Origin: Candidatus Puniceispirillum sp.
Lineage (GTDB): Bacteria > Pseudomonadota > Alphaproteobacteria > Caedimonadales > UBA1908
Length of the DNA: 64,000 nt
NCBI GenBank assembly: GCA_013822015.1
Contig: PNJU01000007.1
Location: 62,001-126,000, forward strand
Direction of reading: 5' to 3'
The notes below the pieces were generated by a model. That model had not been told where the DNA came from. It ran no database searches and was given only the letters and a program-made list of their open reading frames with translations. The position numbers and the translations under genes are program-made. This document shows positions 18,072-25,202 of this stretch, in pieces; within the stretch, counting starts at the first letter, position 1, and each line of letters begins with the position of its first letter.

Positions 18072-19037
18072 ATGCTGATGCTTGGACAGACCCCGCTGCC
18101 GCCCCTTGGCACCTTTGAAGATTACGAGATTTTCATTCAAGACATGGCTCCCCTAGAGGCCGCCGCACATGCCCTTATTAAAAGGCACGCCCTCCCAGAC
18201 GCTCCCCTCACACGGTTTGAGGAGGGAACAAACGTCGTCTTCGCCCTAGGCGACACACTGGTCATCAAGATCTTTCCGCCCTTCCACCGGGATCAATACG
18301 CCCGTGAAGAGGCAGTTTTGCATTCCCTTTTGGGCAAACTCCCCATCTCAACACCTGAAATTTTGCACGAGGGAGGGATCTCGGGCTGGCCTTACATCAT
18401 CATGACCCAACTAGAGGGCACGCTCCTTGAAACCCTTTGGGACACCCTCAGTCCCCGCAATAAAGAAAGCCTTCTTGCGGAGCTGGGCCTCTTGATCCAA
18501 CAAGTCCACACCCTTCCTACCCAGAGCCTTGAGGCCATCGACAGCCACTGGGATCGGTTTATGCAGCACCAAATCGCCCGGTGCGTAGCGCACCACCGTG
18601 CCCACAATCTTCCTGAGGGACTGGTCGCCCAAATCCCTGCCTTTCTTGAAGAAGCCAGGCCTATGCTTTTCAAGGAGCACAAGCCCGTCATCCTGACCGG
18701 CGAGTACACCCCCATGAACTTGCTGGTCAAAGAAATGGACGGCGTCTGGCATCTTCACGGACTCATCGACTTTGGTGACGCCATGCTTGGCAGTCCCGCC
18801 TATGACCTTTTGGGGCCGGCTGCTTTTTTGATTCAGGGTGAGCGCGCCCTCATGCGTACTTTCCTCACATCTTATGGGTATAGGGACGGCGCATTGAAAC
18901 ATGACCTAAGCCAGTATTTCACAGCGCTCATGCTCCTGCATCAATACAGCAATCTGAACATTCAAGTCAGAATAGATGGCTGGCAAAAGCGGGTGAAAAC
19001 CCTCCATGATCTGGCAGAGCTCGTGTGGGGCTTTTAA
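18072..19037 (+). CDS. Aminoglycoside phosphotransferase (APH)-fold protein with altered catalytic loop
   Basis: 321 residues from the ATG at 18072, with AAGG five bases upstream. Protein-kinase-like small-molecule kinase fold: FEEGTNVVFALGDTLVIKIFP holds the ATP-loop lysine, then REEAVLHSL and the hinge PYIIMTQLEGTLL. The catalytic loop reads LTGEYTPMNLL: the usual HGD-xxxx-N has become T209-G-E211-xxxx-N216, so the catalytic His and Asp are both replaced. The metal-binding LIDFGDAMLGSPAYDL is intact. Whether it phosphorylates an antibiotic, a metabolite or nothing cannot be told. Monocistronic by spacing. Confidence 0.75.
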   Translation: MLMLGQTPLPPLGTFEDYEIFIQDMAPLEAAAHALIKRHALPDAPLTRFEEGTNVVFALGDTLVIKIFPPFHRDQYAREEAVLHSLLGKLPISTPEILHEGGISGWPYIIMTQLEGTLLETLWDTLSPRNKESLLAELGLLIQQVHTLPTQSLEAIDSHWDRFMQHQIARCVAHHRAHNLPEGLVAQIPAFLEEARPMLFKEHKPVILTGEYTPMNLLVKEMDGVWHLHGLIDFGDAMLGSPAYDLLGPAAFLIQGERALMRTFLTSYGYRDGALKHDLSQYFTALMLLHQYSNLNIQVRIDGWQKRVKTLHDLAELVWGF

Positions 19038-19059
19038 GGAGCATAAGACCCCTTTCGCC

Positions 19060-19088
19060 TTGCCCGGCCCCCAATCTTTACCTAGACT
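19060..19088 (+). promoter_or_regulatory. Promoter upstream of 19115
   Basis: TTGCCC at 19060-19065, 17 bases, TAGACT at 19083-19088; GAGGAGG follows before the ATG at 19115. Confidence 0.45.
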
Positions 19089-19114
19089 AGAGGATAAAGA
19101 CGAGGAGGCACGCC

Positions 19115-20074
19115 ATGGAACACAAAACCATTGCCATTTTAGGCGCAGGAAACGTCGGGAGCACCCTGGGAGCCGCGTGGGCGCCGTTGGGACACACCAT
19201 CATTTACGGCGTGCGTGACCCTGGTCATGAAAGGCACAACAATGCTGCACAGACCGCAAGAGGCGCCCGTATTGTGTCTATTCCGGACGCTGCAAGGCAA
19301 GCCGATCTCATCGTCCTTGCCGTGTCTTGGGAGAGTGTGCCAAAGGTTTTGCAAGAATGCGGCGGCCTGGACGGAAAGATACTCATTGATGTGACCAATC
19401 CCCTCTCCTTTGAAAATGACACCATTGCCTTGACCAAAGGCTTTAACACCTCCGGCGGGGAGGACGTGCAGCGCCTTGTGCCAAAAGCCCATGTCTTTAA
19501 AACCCTCAATCAAGTCAGCTTCACGGTCATGGGGCAGACATCTGGCTACCCCACAAAACCCGTGATGTTTGTGGCGGGTAATAGCGCGCCCCATAAATCC
19601 CAGGTTCTGTCCTTGGTAAGTCAGCTTGGCTTTGACGCCCGCGACGCCGGCCCCATTGAAAGTTGCCGCTTTCTGGAGCCCTATGCCATGCTGGCCCTTG
19701 AGCAGTACGTCAAACACGGCGCCGACTCGTCCCACGCCTTTACATTCACGAAACGGCAGCAAGAGGAGGAAATTGTTGAGTACATTGCGTACCAGCTTAC
19801 CCAGCACACCCCAGACGCCTTCCTTGCCTCCTACACCACCGCCTGCCAGTTTCTCGATAGTGCGCCCCAGTGTCTCGGGTACGAACTGACCCAGTGCGCC
19901 GACGATGCAAACCGCTTTATCCTGCGCATTTGCTGGCAAAGTGCGCCGGCTCACCTGGAAGGCTTTCGCAAAGGCCCCCACTTCCCCCCCTTCCTTGCGG
20001 CAATTAAGGAATATACCCCTGAGATCACCCAAATGTGCCACTACCTTCCCACCCCCTTGGTGCGTGTGAAATAA
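19115..20074 (+). CDS. NADP-dependent F420-reductase-like oxidoreductase fused to an ABM-type domain
   Basis: 319 residues from the ATG at 19115 with GAGGAGG upstream. Residues 1-215 are a Rossmann reductase of the NpdG type: ILGAGNVGSTLGAAWA, then YGVRDPG, LIVLAVSWESVP, ILIDVTNPL, and VFKTLNQVSF. Residues about 220-315 look like an antibiotic-biosynthesis-monooxygenase domain: CLGYELTQCADDANRF, ILRICWQSAPAHLEGFRK, FLAAI, ending in CHY. The N-terminal family is usually about 200-230 residues long without this addition. The fold match of the C-terminal half is by eye. Substrate unknown; F420 itself is not implied in this organism. Confidence 0.7.
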   Translation: MEHKTIAILGAGNVGSTLGAAWAPLGHTIIYGVRDPGHERHNNAAQTARGARIVSIPDAARQADLIVLAVSWESVPKVLQECGGLDGKILIDVTNPLSFENDTIALTKGFNTSGGEDVQRLVPKAHVFKTLNQVSFTVMGQTSGYPTKPVMFVAGNSAPHKSQVLSLVSQLGFDARDAGPIESCRFLEPYAMLALEQYVKHGADSSHAFTFTKRQQEEEIVEYIAYQLTQHTPDAFLASYTTACQFLDSAPQCLGYELTQCADDANRFILRICWQSAPAHLEGFRKGPHFPPFLAAIKEYTPEITQMCHYLPTPLVRVK

Positions 20075-20079
20075 GGCCT

Positions 20080-20108
20080 TTGACAGGGACGAGGGTTCTT
20101 TCTATCAT
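20080..20108 (+). promoter_or_regulatory. Sigma-70 promoter upstream of 20138
   Basis: TTGACA at 20080-20085, 17-base spacer, TATCAT at 20103-20108. One of the best -35/-10 pairs in the window. Confidence 0.65.
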
Positions 20109-20137
20109 GCGTGCGTGATAAGCACGGGGAGAACACC

Positions 20138-20506
20138 ATGGAACAGTTAGCGCGCCAATATCATGATTTTCAAAATGCTGTCGGGCAAGGCGCTAGTCTT
20201 GCGGACATCACCGGGACTGTCTTGGGTCTTTTTTCCCCTGCCTTTGAAAAAATTGCTAACGGCGCGGTTCTTGTGGCCAGCCGTGACGCGCTCGCCCAGC
20301 AAATGTGCGAGGTACGGGGTTTTGCGGGAAGCTGGCGTGTCATTGACAAACCAACCGTTGCGTCTGCGTGCGGCACACAGTGCGTCCTTCGCTTTATCCT
20401 TAAGACCGAGAAGGCGGGCGCCTTTGAGGTCATGGCCCACCTCCTGTCAAGGGACGGCGTGCACATTGACCGCATCGACGAAATTTACTATCAGATACCT
20501 GGTTAA
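20138..20506 (+). CDS. Small NTF2/SnoaL-like protein
   Basis: 122 residues from the ATG at 20138, with CGGGGAG upstream. It starts with a helix (LARQYHDFQNAVGQG), has a hydrophobic strand pattern, and ends HIDRIDEIYYQIPG, as in SnoaL-like NTF2-fold proteins where the final strand closes the cone. The fold call is from the pattern only. Fifteen bases before the next gene, so the two may be co-transcribed from the promoter at 20080. No catalytic residues can be named. Confidence 0.5.
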   Translation: MEQLARQYHDFQNAVGQGASLADITGTVLGLFSPAFEKIANGAVLVASRDALAQQMCEVRGFAGSWRVIDKPTVASACGTQCVLRFILKTEKAGAFEVMAHLLSRDGVHIDRIDEIYYQIPG

Positions 20507-20521
20507 ATATAAAAATACGTT

Positions 20522-21439
20522 ATGCACCTTTTGAAAGCCACCATGGCGGCTTTGCTGCTCACACACCTATCCCACGCGTCGTCTCTCCACCATGACTTAA
20601 GTGACCTTCTTCCCTTTGACGCCGAAAAGTGTGCGCAGTGGTGCCATGGGATAGAGCAAGAAACGGGGCTGCGCTATGACCCGTGCGCGCCTGCCGTTGC
20701 CACCTTTCAAAAAGACGGCAAAGAGCTGGTTTATATCCTTGCCGCGCACACCGCAGATGATCCTGAAAACCCCACCTGCCCCATGTTTGGATGCATCACA
20801 TCCGTTGTGACAAGCTTGCAACCACACCTCATGATCTTGGAAGGCTTTGACACGTCTGAAGAAATGCACAAGTCCGTTTGTATCCTCACCAAAAACCCCG
20901 CCCCCCATAAGGTCTTGCAAGAGCCCATGTACGGGGCATTTCTTGCTCAAAAGTACGGCATTCCTTTTGTGGGAGGGGAGCCATCGGATCACATAATCTT
21001 AGAAGCCCTGAAAGAAAAAGGGTACACACCTGACGACATGGCCTTCTTTTACTTTCTACAACAGTTGCCCCAAGTGCACAGAGAAAGCCCCCTCACGCAA
21101 GAAAACATACAAGACTGCTTTGAAGGGCTAGCAAAAGGTTGGACCTCCATTTTTGGCAAAGAAAACACCTATGAAGGATTTCAAGCGTGGTGCCTGGACA
21201 AGCTTGGGCGCATACTTGTCCTTGAGGACATCCTTTGCGCAACCTCCACCTTGACCCACCCCTTTTTAGCAAGAATGCACAAGGACGCCATGTGGGCACG
21301 AGATAGGACAACCCTGACGCGCCTCCTGGACGCAGTGGAGAGCCATCAAAAGGTGATGATCATATACGGGTCGTCACACTTTTACACCCAGCACAAGGTC
21401 CTGGAAAAGTACCTAGGAAAGCCCACCTTTGCGCTATAG
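20522..21439 (+). CDS. Secreted protein with TraB/TIKI-like pattern
   Basis: 305 residues with signal peptide of about 19-20 (LLLTHLSHAS). The mature part has VYILAAHTADDP, PHLMILEGFD, YGIPFVGGEPSD, DRTTLTRLLDAVESHQ and KVMIIYGSSHFY in an order reminiscent of the TraB/PrgY/TIKI hydrolase superfamily (early HT, middle EG and GEP, late G-HF). This is a weak call. The last codon and the TAG stop fall within the 111-bp repeat that starts at 21435, so the natural C-terminus may have been altered by the insertion; without the repeat the frame would stop a few codons later. Confidence 0.55.
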   Translation: MHLLKATMAALLLTHLSHASSLHHDLSDLLPFDAEKCAQWCHGIEQETGLRYDPCAPAVATFQKDGKELVYILAAHTADDPENPTCPMFGCITSVVTSLQPHLMILEGFDTSEEMHKSVCILTKNPAPHKVLQEPMYGAFLAQKYGIPFVGGEPSDHIILEALKEKGYTPDDMAFFYFLQQLPQVHRESPLTQENIQDCFEGLAKGWTSIFGKENTYEGFQAWCLDKLGRILVLEDILCATSTLTHPFLARMHKDAMWARDRTTLTRLLDAVESHQKVMIIYGSSHFYTQHKVLEKYLGKPTFAL

Positions 21440-21545
21440 CTAGAACAGTTTAATGTGATAACAGGATACGAGGAAAGCGACGTGTATACGTATACACGAG
21501 CGACGAGTGACGCATTATCAAATGATAAGGGTTCGGCTATATATG
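21435..21545 (+). repeat. 111-bp palindromic repeat, copy 1
   Basis: Differs from copy 2 (33890-34000) at about 7 of 111 positions. The ends are inverted: TATAGC at the left, GCTATA at the right. Inside are AATGTGATAA versus TTATCAAATG and a central hairpin on the perfect palindrome CGTGTATACGTATACACG. It supplies the stop codon of the gene at 20522. No ORF. It looks like a MITE or other small non-autonomous element. Confidence 0.85.
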
Positions 21546-21636
21546 ACCCCCAATAAGTAACTTTGCCCACCTGCCATCTTGTCATGCCGCAGCGCACCCA
21601 TTAAAGTGTCCTCGTTTTCGTTGAAGGATCTTTTTT

Positions 21637-22419
21637 ATGCGTTTTTTTGTTTCCTTTCTTTGTGCTGCCCTGGCTTGTGCGCCTACCCTCCAGGCCCTTG
21701 TGCTCGAGAACCTTGCGGCCTCAAAAACCTTGGACGCGACCCTTCAGGGTAAAACACTCGGTTACTACATAGGCTCCTTCGATCCCCTCCATAAGGGACA
21801 CGAAGATTTTGTGACCCAATCCCTTAAAAGCGGTGCGTGTGATTATGTGCTCATCACACCCGCTTGGGGAGGGGACGACTACAAAGACCGCACCGATGTT
21901 AAGGCCCGCCTTGAGATGCTTTTTAAGACTTACGAGAGCCACCCCCGCGCCCTTGTCACGCGCCTCACCCCAGGCGAGCTCCAAGACCTTCTGACGTCCC
22001 CCATCGCGCCAGTCGACAAGAAGAAGTCTGCTCAACCACATCTTAAGGGATTGCGCATCGTTGGTATGGTGGGCTCGGACACCGCTCTTGATGTGTCCCA
22101 GGACCCCAAAAAGGCAAAAGTCTTCATGAAAGGTGTGGCGCTTGCCCATAAATATAGGGCCCACACCCTTGGGAGCGTTATGGCCCTGCCAGCGGACGCC
22201 TTTGTGATCAGCCGGCGCAATGGGCAAGATCTTCAAGTGTTAGACGGCGCCTTGAGCGGGTGCCCCATCACCCATGTCTTTGAAAATGCCCACCTTGCCC
22301 TTTCCTCCACCATGATCCGTGAGCGTGTGGCAAAAGGCGCACCCATCTCAGATTATGTGAATGAAGAGGTCCAGTGCATTATCAAAGAAAAGGGACTCTA
22401 TCAAAAGAAGAAACAATAA
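21637..22419 (+). CDS. Secreted HxGH-family nucleotidyltransferase (NadD-like)
   Basis: 260 residues from the ATG at 21637, with AAGGA upstream. Signal peptide of about 20 residues, LCAALACAPTLQA. The mature protein is a cytidylyltransferase-like fold: YYIGSFDPLHKGHEDF with the HxGH motif at H52-H55, then VLITPAWGGDDYKDR, GMVGSDTAL, and SSTMIRERV (223-231), the ISSTxxR counterpart that binds the triphosphate. The length and motif order match NMN/nicotinate-mononucleotide adenylyltransferases and related enzymes, which normally work in the cytoplasm. Substrate unknown. Export is the odd point. Confidence 0.75.
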   Translation: MRFFVSFLCAALACAPTLQALVLENLAASKTLDATLQGKTLGYYIGSFDPLHKGHEDFVTQSLKSGACDYVLITPAWGGDDYKDRTDVKARLEMLFKTYESHPRALVTRLTPGELQDLLTSPIAPVDKKKSAQPHLKGLRIVGMVGSDTALDVSQDPKKAKVFMKGVALAHKYRAHTLGSVMALPADAFVISRRNGQDLQVLDGALSGCPITHVFENAHLALSSTMIRERVAKGAPISDYVNEEVQCIIKEKGLYQKKKQ

Positions 22420-22532
22420 CCTTGAATGGGGCGCTTTCGTAAACTACGATACGATTAAGTGGCGACGGGTACGCGTGCGCGCAGGCCTTGATAAAATGAA
22501 CGCCACGCGCGGTATAACAGCAGGAGCGCCCC

Positions 22533-22988
22533 ATGACCACAAGCACCTCTTCCATTCCCAGCCCAGATCAAAGCCCAGGTTTTTTGCTGTGGCAAACCTC
22601 ATCTTTGTGGCAGAAACAGATCAAGAATGTCCTTGATCCCCATCAAATCACCCACACCCAATTTGTTTTGATGTCCCTTGTCTTGTGGTGTAAATCCAAC
22701 GGCTATACGCCCAATCAGCGCCTGCTGTGCGAGTTGTCCATGCTGGATAAAATGACAGTGTCTAAGGCGCTATCTGGTATTGAAGCGCTCAAGCTTATAA
22801 CCCGTGAACAAGACGCGTCTGACACGCGCTCCAATGTGATTGCCCTCACGCCAGATGGCGACACACTTGTGCGCACCCTCGTGCCGGCGCTCGAGCGCAT
22901 TGACACGGATTTTTTTGCCTGTGCCTCCCGGTGGGAAATGCGCGACATGGTCCGCGTCTTTCGTGAAATCACTGGCAACGACGCTTAG
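22533..22988 (+). CDS. MarR-family transcriptional regulator
   Basis: 151 residues. Winged-helix core: HTQFVLMSLVLWCKSNGY, LCELSMLDKMTVSKALSGIEALKLITRE (recognition helix then wing), DTRSNVIALTPDG (wing loop with the family's D-R). C-terminal dimer helices follow. A TTGATA at 22488 with TATAAC at 22513 is a possible promoter with a long spacer. It stands alone between the nucleotidyltransferase gene and pal. Ligand and targets unknown. Confidence 0.85.
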   Translation: MTTSTSSIPSPDQSPGFLLWQTSSLWQKQIKNVLDPHQITHTQFVLMSLVLWCKSNGYTPNQRLLCELSMLDKMTVSKALSGIEALKLITREQDASDTRSNVIALTPDGDTLVRTLVPALERIDTDFFACASRWEMRDMVRVFREITGNDA

Positions 22989-23246
22989 GATCATCTAAGG
23001 CTTTCTCTGTTTTGAGAAATCTCTGACTGTACAGGGGCGTCTGCGCCTGTCACTGAGAGGGGCGCTTATAAAAAAACTATACATTGAGTCACAACTAAGA
23101 CGGGCGCGGAACGCGGGCCTGGCATGTCGTCCATGTGAGCGCGTATATCTGGCAGACCGAAGGCGATTCTTGCAGGCCTAAGACGATCACCTGATAATGA
23201 GCTTCGCCCTATAGACACGGGCCTTTTGATCATTTCTTCAAAACAT
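22989..23246. other. Gene-free interval with hairpins
   Basis: No credible ORF. ACAGG at about 23031 and CCTGT at about 23046 form a hairpin flanked by CTCT/AGAG. The next 150 bases are GC-rich and run into the terminator at 23247, which also reads on the plus strand, so a small RNA is possible. No match to a known RNA family was recognised. Confidence 0.3.
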
Positions 23247-23277
23247 AAAAAAAGGCGCCCCTGGGGGCGCCCTTTTC
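23247..23277 (-). terminator. Terminator of the tol-pal operon
   Basis: GGCGCCCC and GGGGCGCC arms with a short loop. On the minus strand a T7 run follows; on the plus strand T4 follows. Confidence 0.85.
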
Positions 23278-23296
23278 GCATTCAAGCGTTTTCGAC

Positions 23297-23782
23297 TTAG
23301 CGAACAACGGTTGTCGCGCGACGGTCAAGCTTCCACTCAGCTTCACCATGTCCCTTGGAAACGGGGCGCTCTTTACCATAGCTTACAGTCTCAACACGGT
23401 CCTTGTTTACGCCATGCTTAACAAGAGACTTCTTCACAGCGTGCGCGCGGCGCTCACCAAGAGCCATGTTGTACTCACGTGTTCCACGCTCGTCGCAATG
23501 ACCTTCAACCATGACGTTTACTGAAGGCCACTTTGCAAGCCAGTCAGCTTGGGACTTAACGGCTTCACGGCCCTCAGCACCTACATTGGACTTCGCTGTG
23601 TCAAAGTACACAGTGTCCTTTGCGGAGTTGCGGAAGTCCTCAGCAGAACCAGGAACGCTACCGCCCTTGGAATCGCTGTTCTCAAAATCGTGGTAACCGC
23701 TGTCCTTGCAATCAGGTGTAGTTTCGCAACCTGCAAGGGCAAGTAGACCCAGTGCCGCCGTCGCAATAAGATATTGACGCAT
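23297..23782 (-). CDS. pal: Peptidoglycan-associated lipoprotein Pal
   Basis: Outer-membrane lipoprotein binding peptidoglycan and TolB during envelope constriction. 161 residues. Lipobox LAGC with acylated Cys19. The OmpA-like domain (about 55-160) has VYFDTAKSNV, MVEGHCDERGTREYNMALGERRA and VSYGKERPV, the usual peptidoglycan-contact residues. Last gene of tolQ-tolR-tolA-tolB-pal, 90 bases after tolB. The cpoB (ybgF) gene that often follows pal is absent here. Confidence 0.95.
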   Translation of the reverse strand: MRQYLIATAALGLLALAGCETTPDCKDSGYHDFENSDSKGGSVPGSAEDFRNSAKDTVYFDTAKSNVGAEGREAVKSQADWLAKWPSVNVMVEGHCDERGTREYNMALGERRAHAVKKSLVKHGVNKDRVETVSYGKERPVSKGHGEAEWKLDRRATTVVR

Positions 23783-23873
23783 TGTATTCTCCCTTTAACG
23801 AACAAAATCAAAGGGTTCCCATCGGGGTCCCCTACAGAAGCCGTAACTTCATTGAAATTATATATCCAAAATT

Positions 23874-25181
23874 TTAGGGAATCAAGGGGGACCAGGTACC
23901 GTCCGAGGCATCGGTCGGAGTGGGGATTTCCCTTTCATTTCTGCCAGTTAGATCAATTGAGTAGAGTTTTGATCTACCTTTTGTATCCTCCCGTGTGAAT
24001 AATATCACACGTCCATTTGGCGCCCATGAAGGCTCTTCCACAAGCCAGCCGGTGGCAAGCAAACGCTCGCCAGAGCCGTCGGGTTTCATGACGCCCACGT
24101 AGAAACGTCCTTTGTCAATTTTTGTAAAGGCGATGAGGTCTCCGCGCGGTGACCACACGGGTGAGCGGTAGCTGCCGGAGCCAAAGCTGATACGCTCAGC
24201 CGTGCCGCCGCCTGCTGGCATCACATAGATCTGGGTCTGACCACCACGGTCAGAGTTGAAAACAATTTGCGTGCCGTCGGGGTTATAGCAAGGGGACGTA
24301 TCGATAACGGTGCCTCCTCCGGTCAAACGCTTAATGGCTTTGCTGTGCAAGTCCATACAAAAAAGCGACGTGTTGCCGTCATTGGCATAGCTCATGACCA
24401 TGTTACGCCCGTCCGGCGAAAAGCGCGGAGCAAAGGTCATACCCTGGAAGTTCCCCAGCATCAGCTTTTGACCTGTCATCAGGCGCATAAGGTAAACGTG
24501 AACTTTCCTTTTCTCAAAGTCGAGATAGGTGATTTCATGCAAATTTGGTGAAAAGCGAGGGGTCAGCACCATGGTGTGACCATTTGAAAGATACTGATGA
24601 TTTTCGCCGTCTTGATCCATGATGGCCAAGCGCTTCACACGCTTTTTGGCGGGTCCCGTTTGGGCAATGTAGACAATGCGGGTATCAAAGTATCCCATCT
24701 CACCCGTCACACGCTTGTAAATGGCATCAGCAATTTTGTGGGCCACCCGGCGCCAGTTCTTTTGGGTGGCAAAAAAGGAAAGGCCCTCCATTTGCACCTG
24801 GGTCACAACGTCATAGAGACGAAAATCCAGACGCACACGTCCATCGGGCGCCATTTGCATTTCACCCTTCACAAGAAGCTGGGCATTGATGGCGCGCCAC
24901 TCGGGAAAACGTGGACCAGCCTTTAAGGATTCACGGTCTTGGATGAATCCCGCAGCGTCCAAGGGGCGAAAGAGGCCACAGCGCTCAAGATCCGCCGCCA
25001 CAACCTTCGCCATGTCCCGGCCCATGGTGGCCAGCGCATCGGAGTCTCCATAAAAAGGCGTCACCGCAATAGGGGTCGGCGCCACTTGCCCTTGGGTCAC
25101 CTCAATACGCAACTCCGCCTGGGCGTTGGCCGCAAGCAAACACACACTCAAAAAACCAAAGACTCTAAGAAACTTAAGCAT
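23874..25181 (-). CDS. tolB: Tol-Pal translocation protein TolB
   Basis: Periplasmic beta-propeller that exchanges between Pal and TolA. 435 residues from the ATG at 25181 with AAGGAT upstream; a TTG one codon earlier is possible. Signal peptide ends ANAQA before ELRIEV. The N-terminal TolB domain contains MAKVVAADLERCGLF; six propeller blades follow with repeats such as FSPDGRNMVMSYAND and NPDGTQIVFNSDRGG. Normal length. Confidence 0.95.
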   Translation of the reverse strand: MLKFLRVFGFLSVCLLAANAQAELRIEVTQGQVAPTPIAVTPFYGDSDALATMGRDMAKVVAADLERCGLFRPLDAAGFIQDRESLKAGPRFPEWRAINAQLLVKGEMQMAPDGRVRLDFRLYDVVTQVQMEGLSFFATQKNWRRVAHKIADAIYKRVTGEMGYFDTRIVYIAQTGPAKKRVKRLAIMDQDGENHQYLSNGHTMVLTPRFSPNLHEITYLDFEKRKVHVYLMRLMTGQKLMLGNFQGMTFAPRFSPDGRNMVMSYANDGNTSLFCMDLHSKAIKRLTGGGTVIDTSPCYNPDGTQIVFNSDRGGQTQIYVMPAGGGTAERISFGSGSYRSPVWSPRGDLIAFTKIDKGRFYVGVMKPDGSGERLLATGWLVEEPSWAPNGRVILFTREDTKGRSKLYSIDLTGRNEREIPTPTDASDGTWSPLIP

Positions 25182-25202
25182 CAAATTATCCTTCTTTCGA
25201 TC

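Noticed and set aside
18072-19037. Clinical aminoglycoside-resistance gene
   Set aside because: The fold fits, but the catalytic His and Asp are replaced and there is no mobile context; resistance cannot be claimed.
19115-20074. Evidence for coenzyme F420 metabolism
   Set aside because: The family name refers to archaeal and actinobacterial members; no F420 biosynthesis gene is in the window and the family includes F420-independent NADP enzymes.
23090-23246. 6S RNA or SRP RNA
   Set aside because: A GC-rich stem-rich stretch is present, but neither the 6S central bubble nor the SRP GGAA/GCAG loop could be found.
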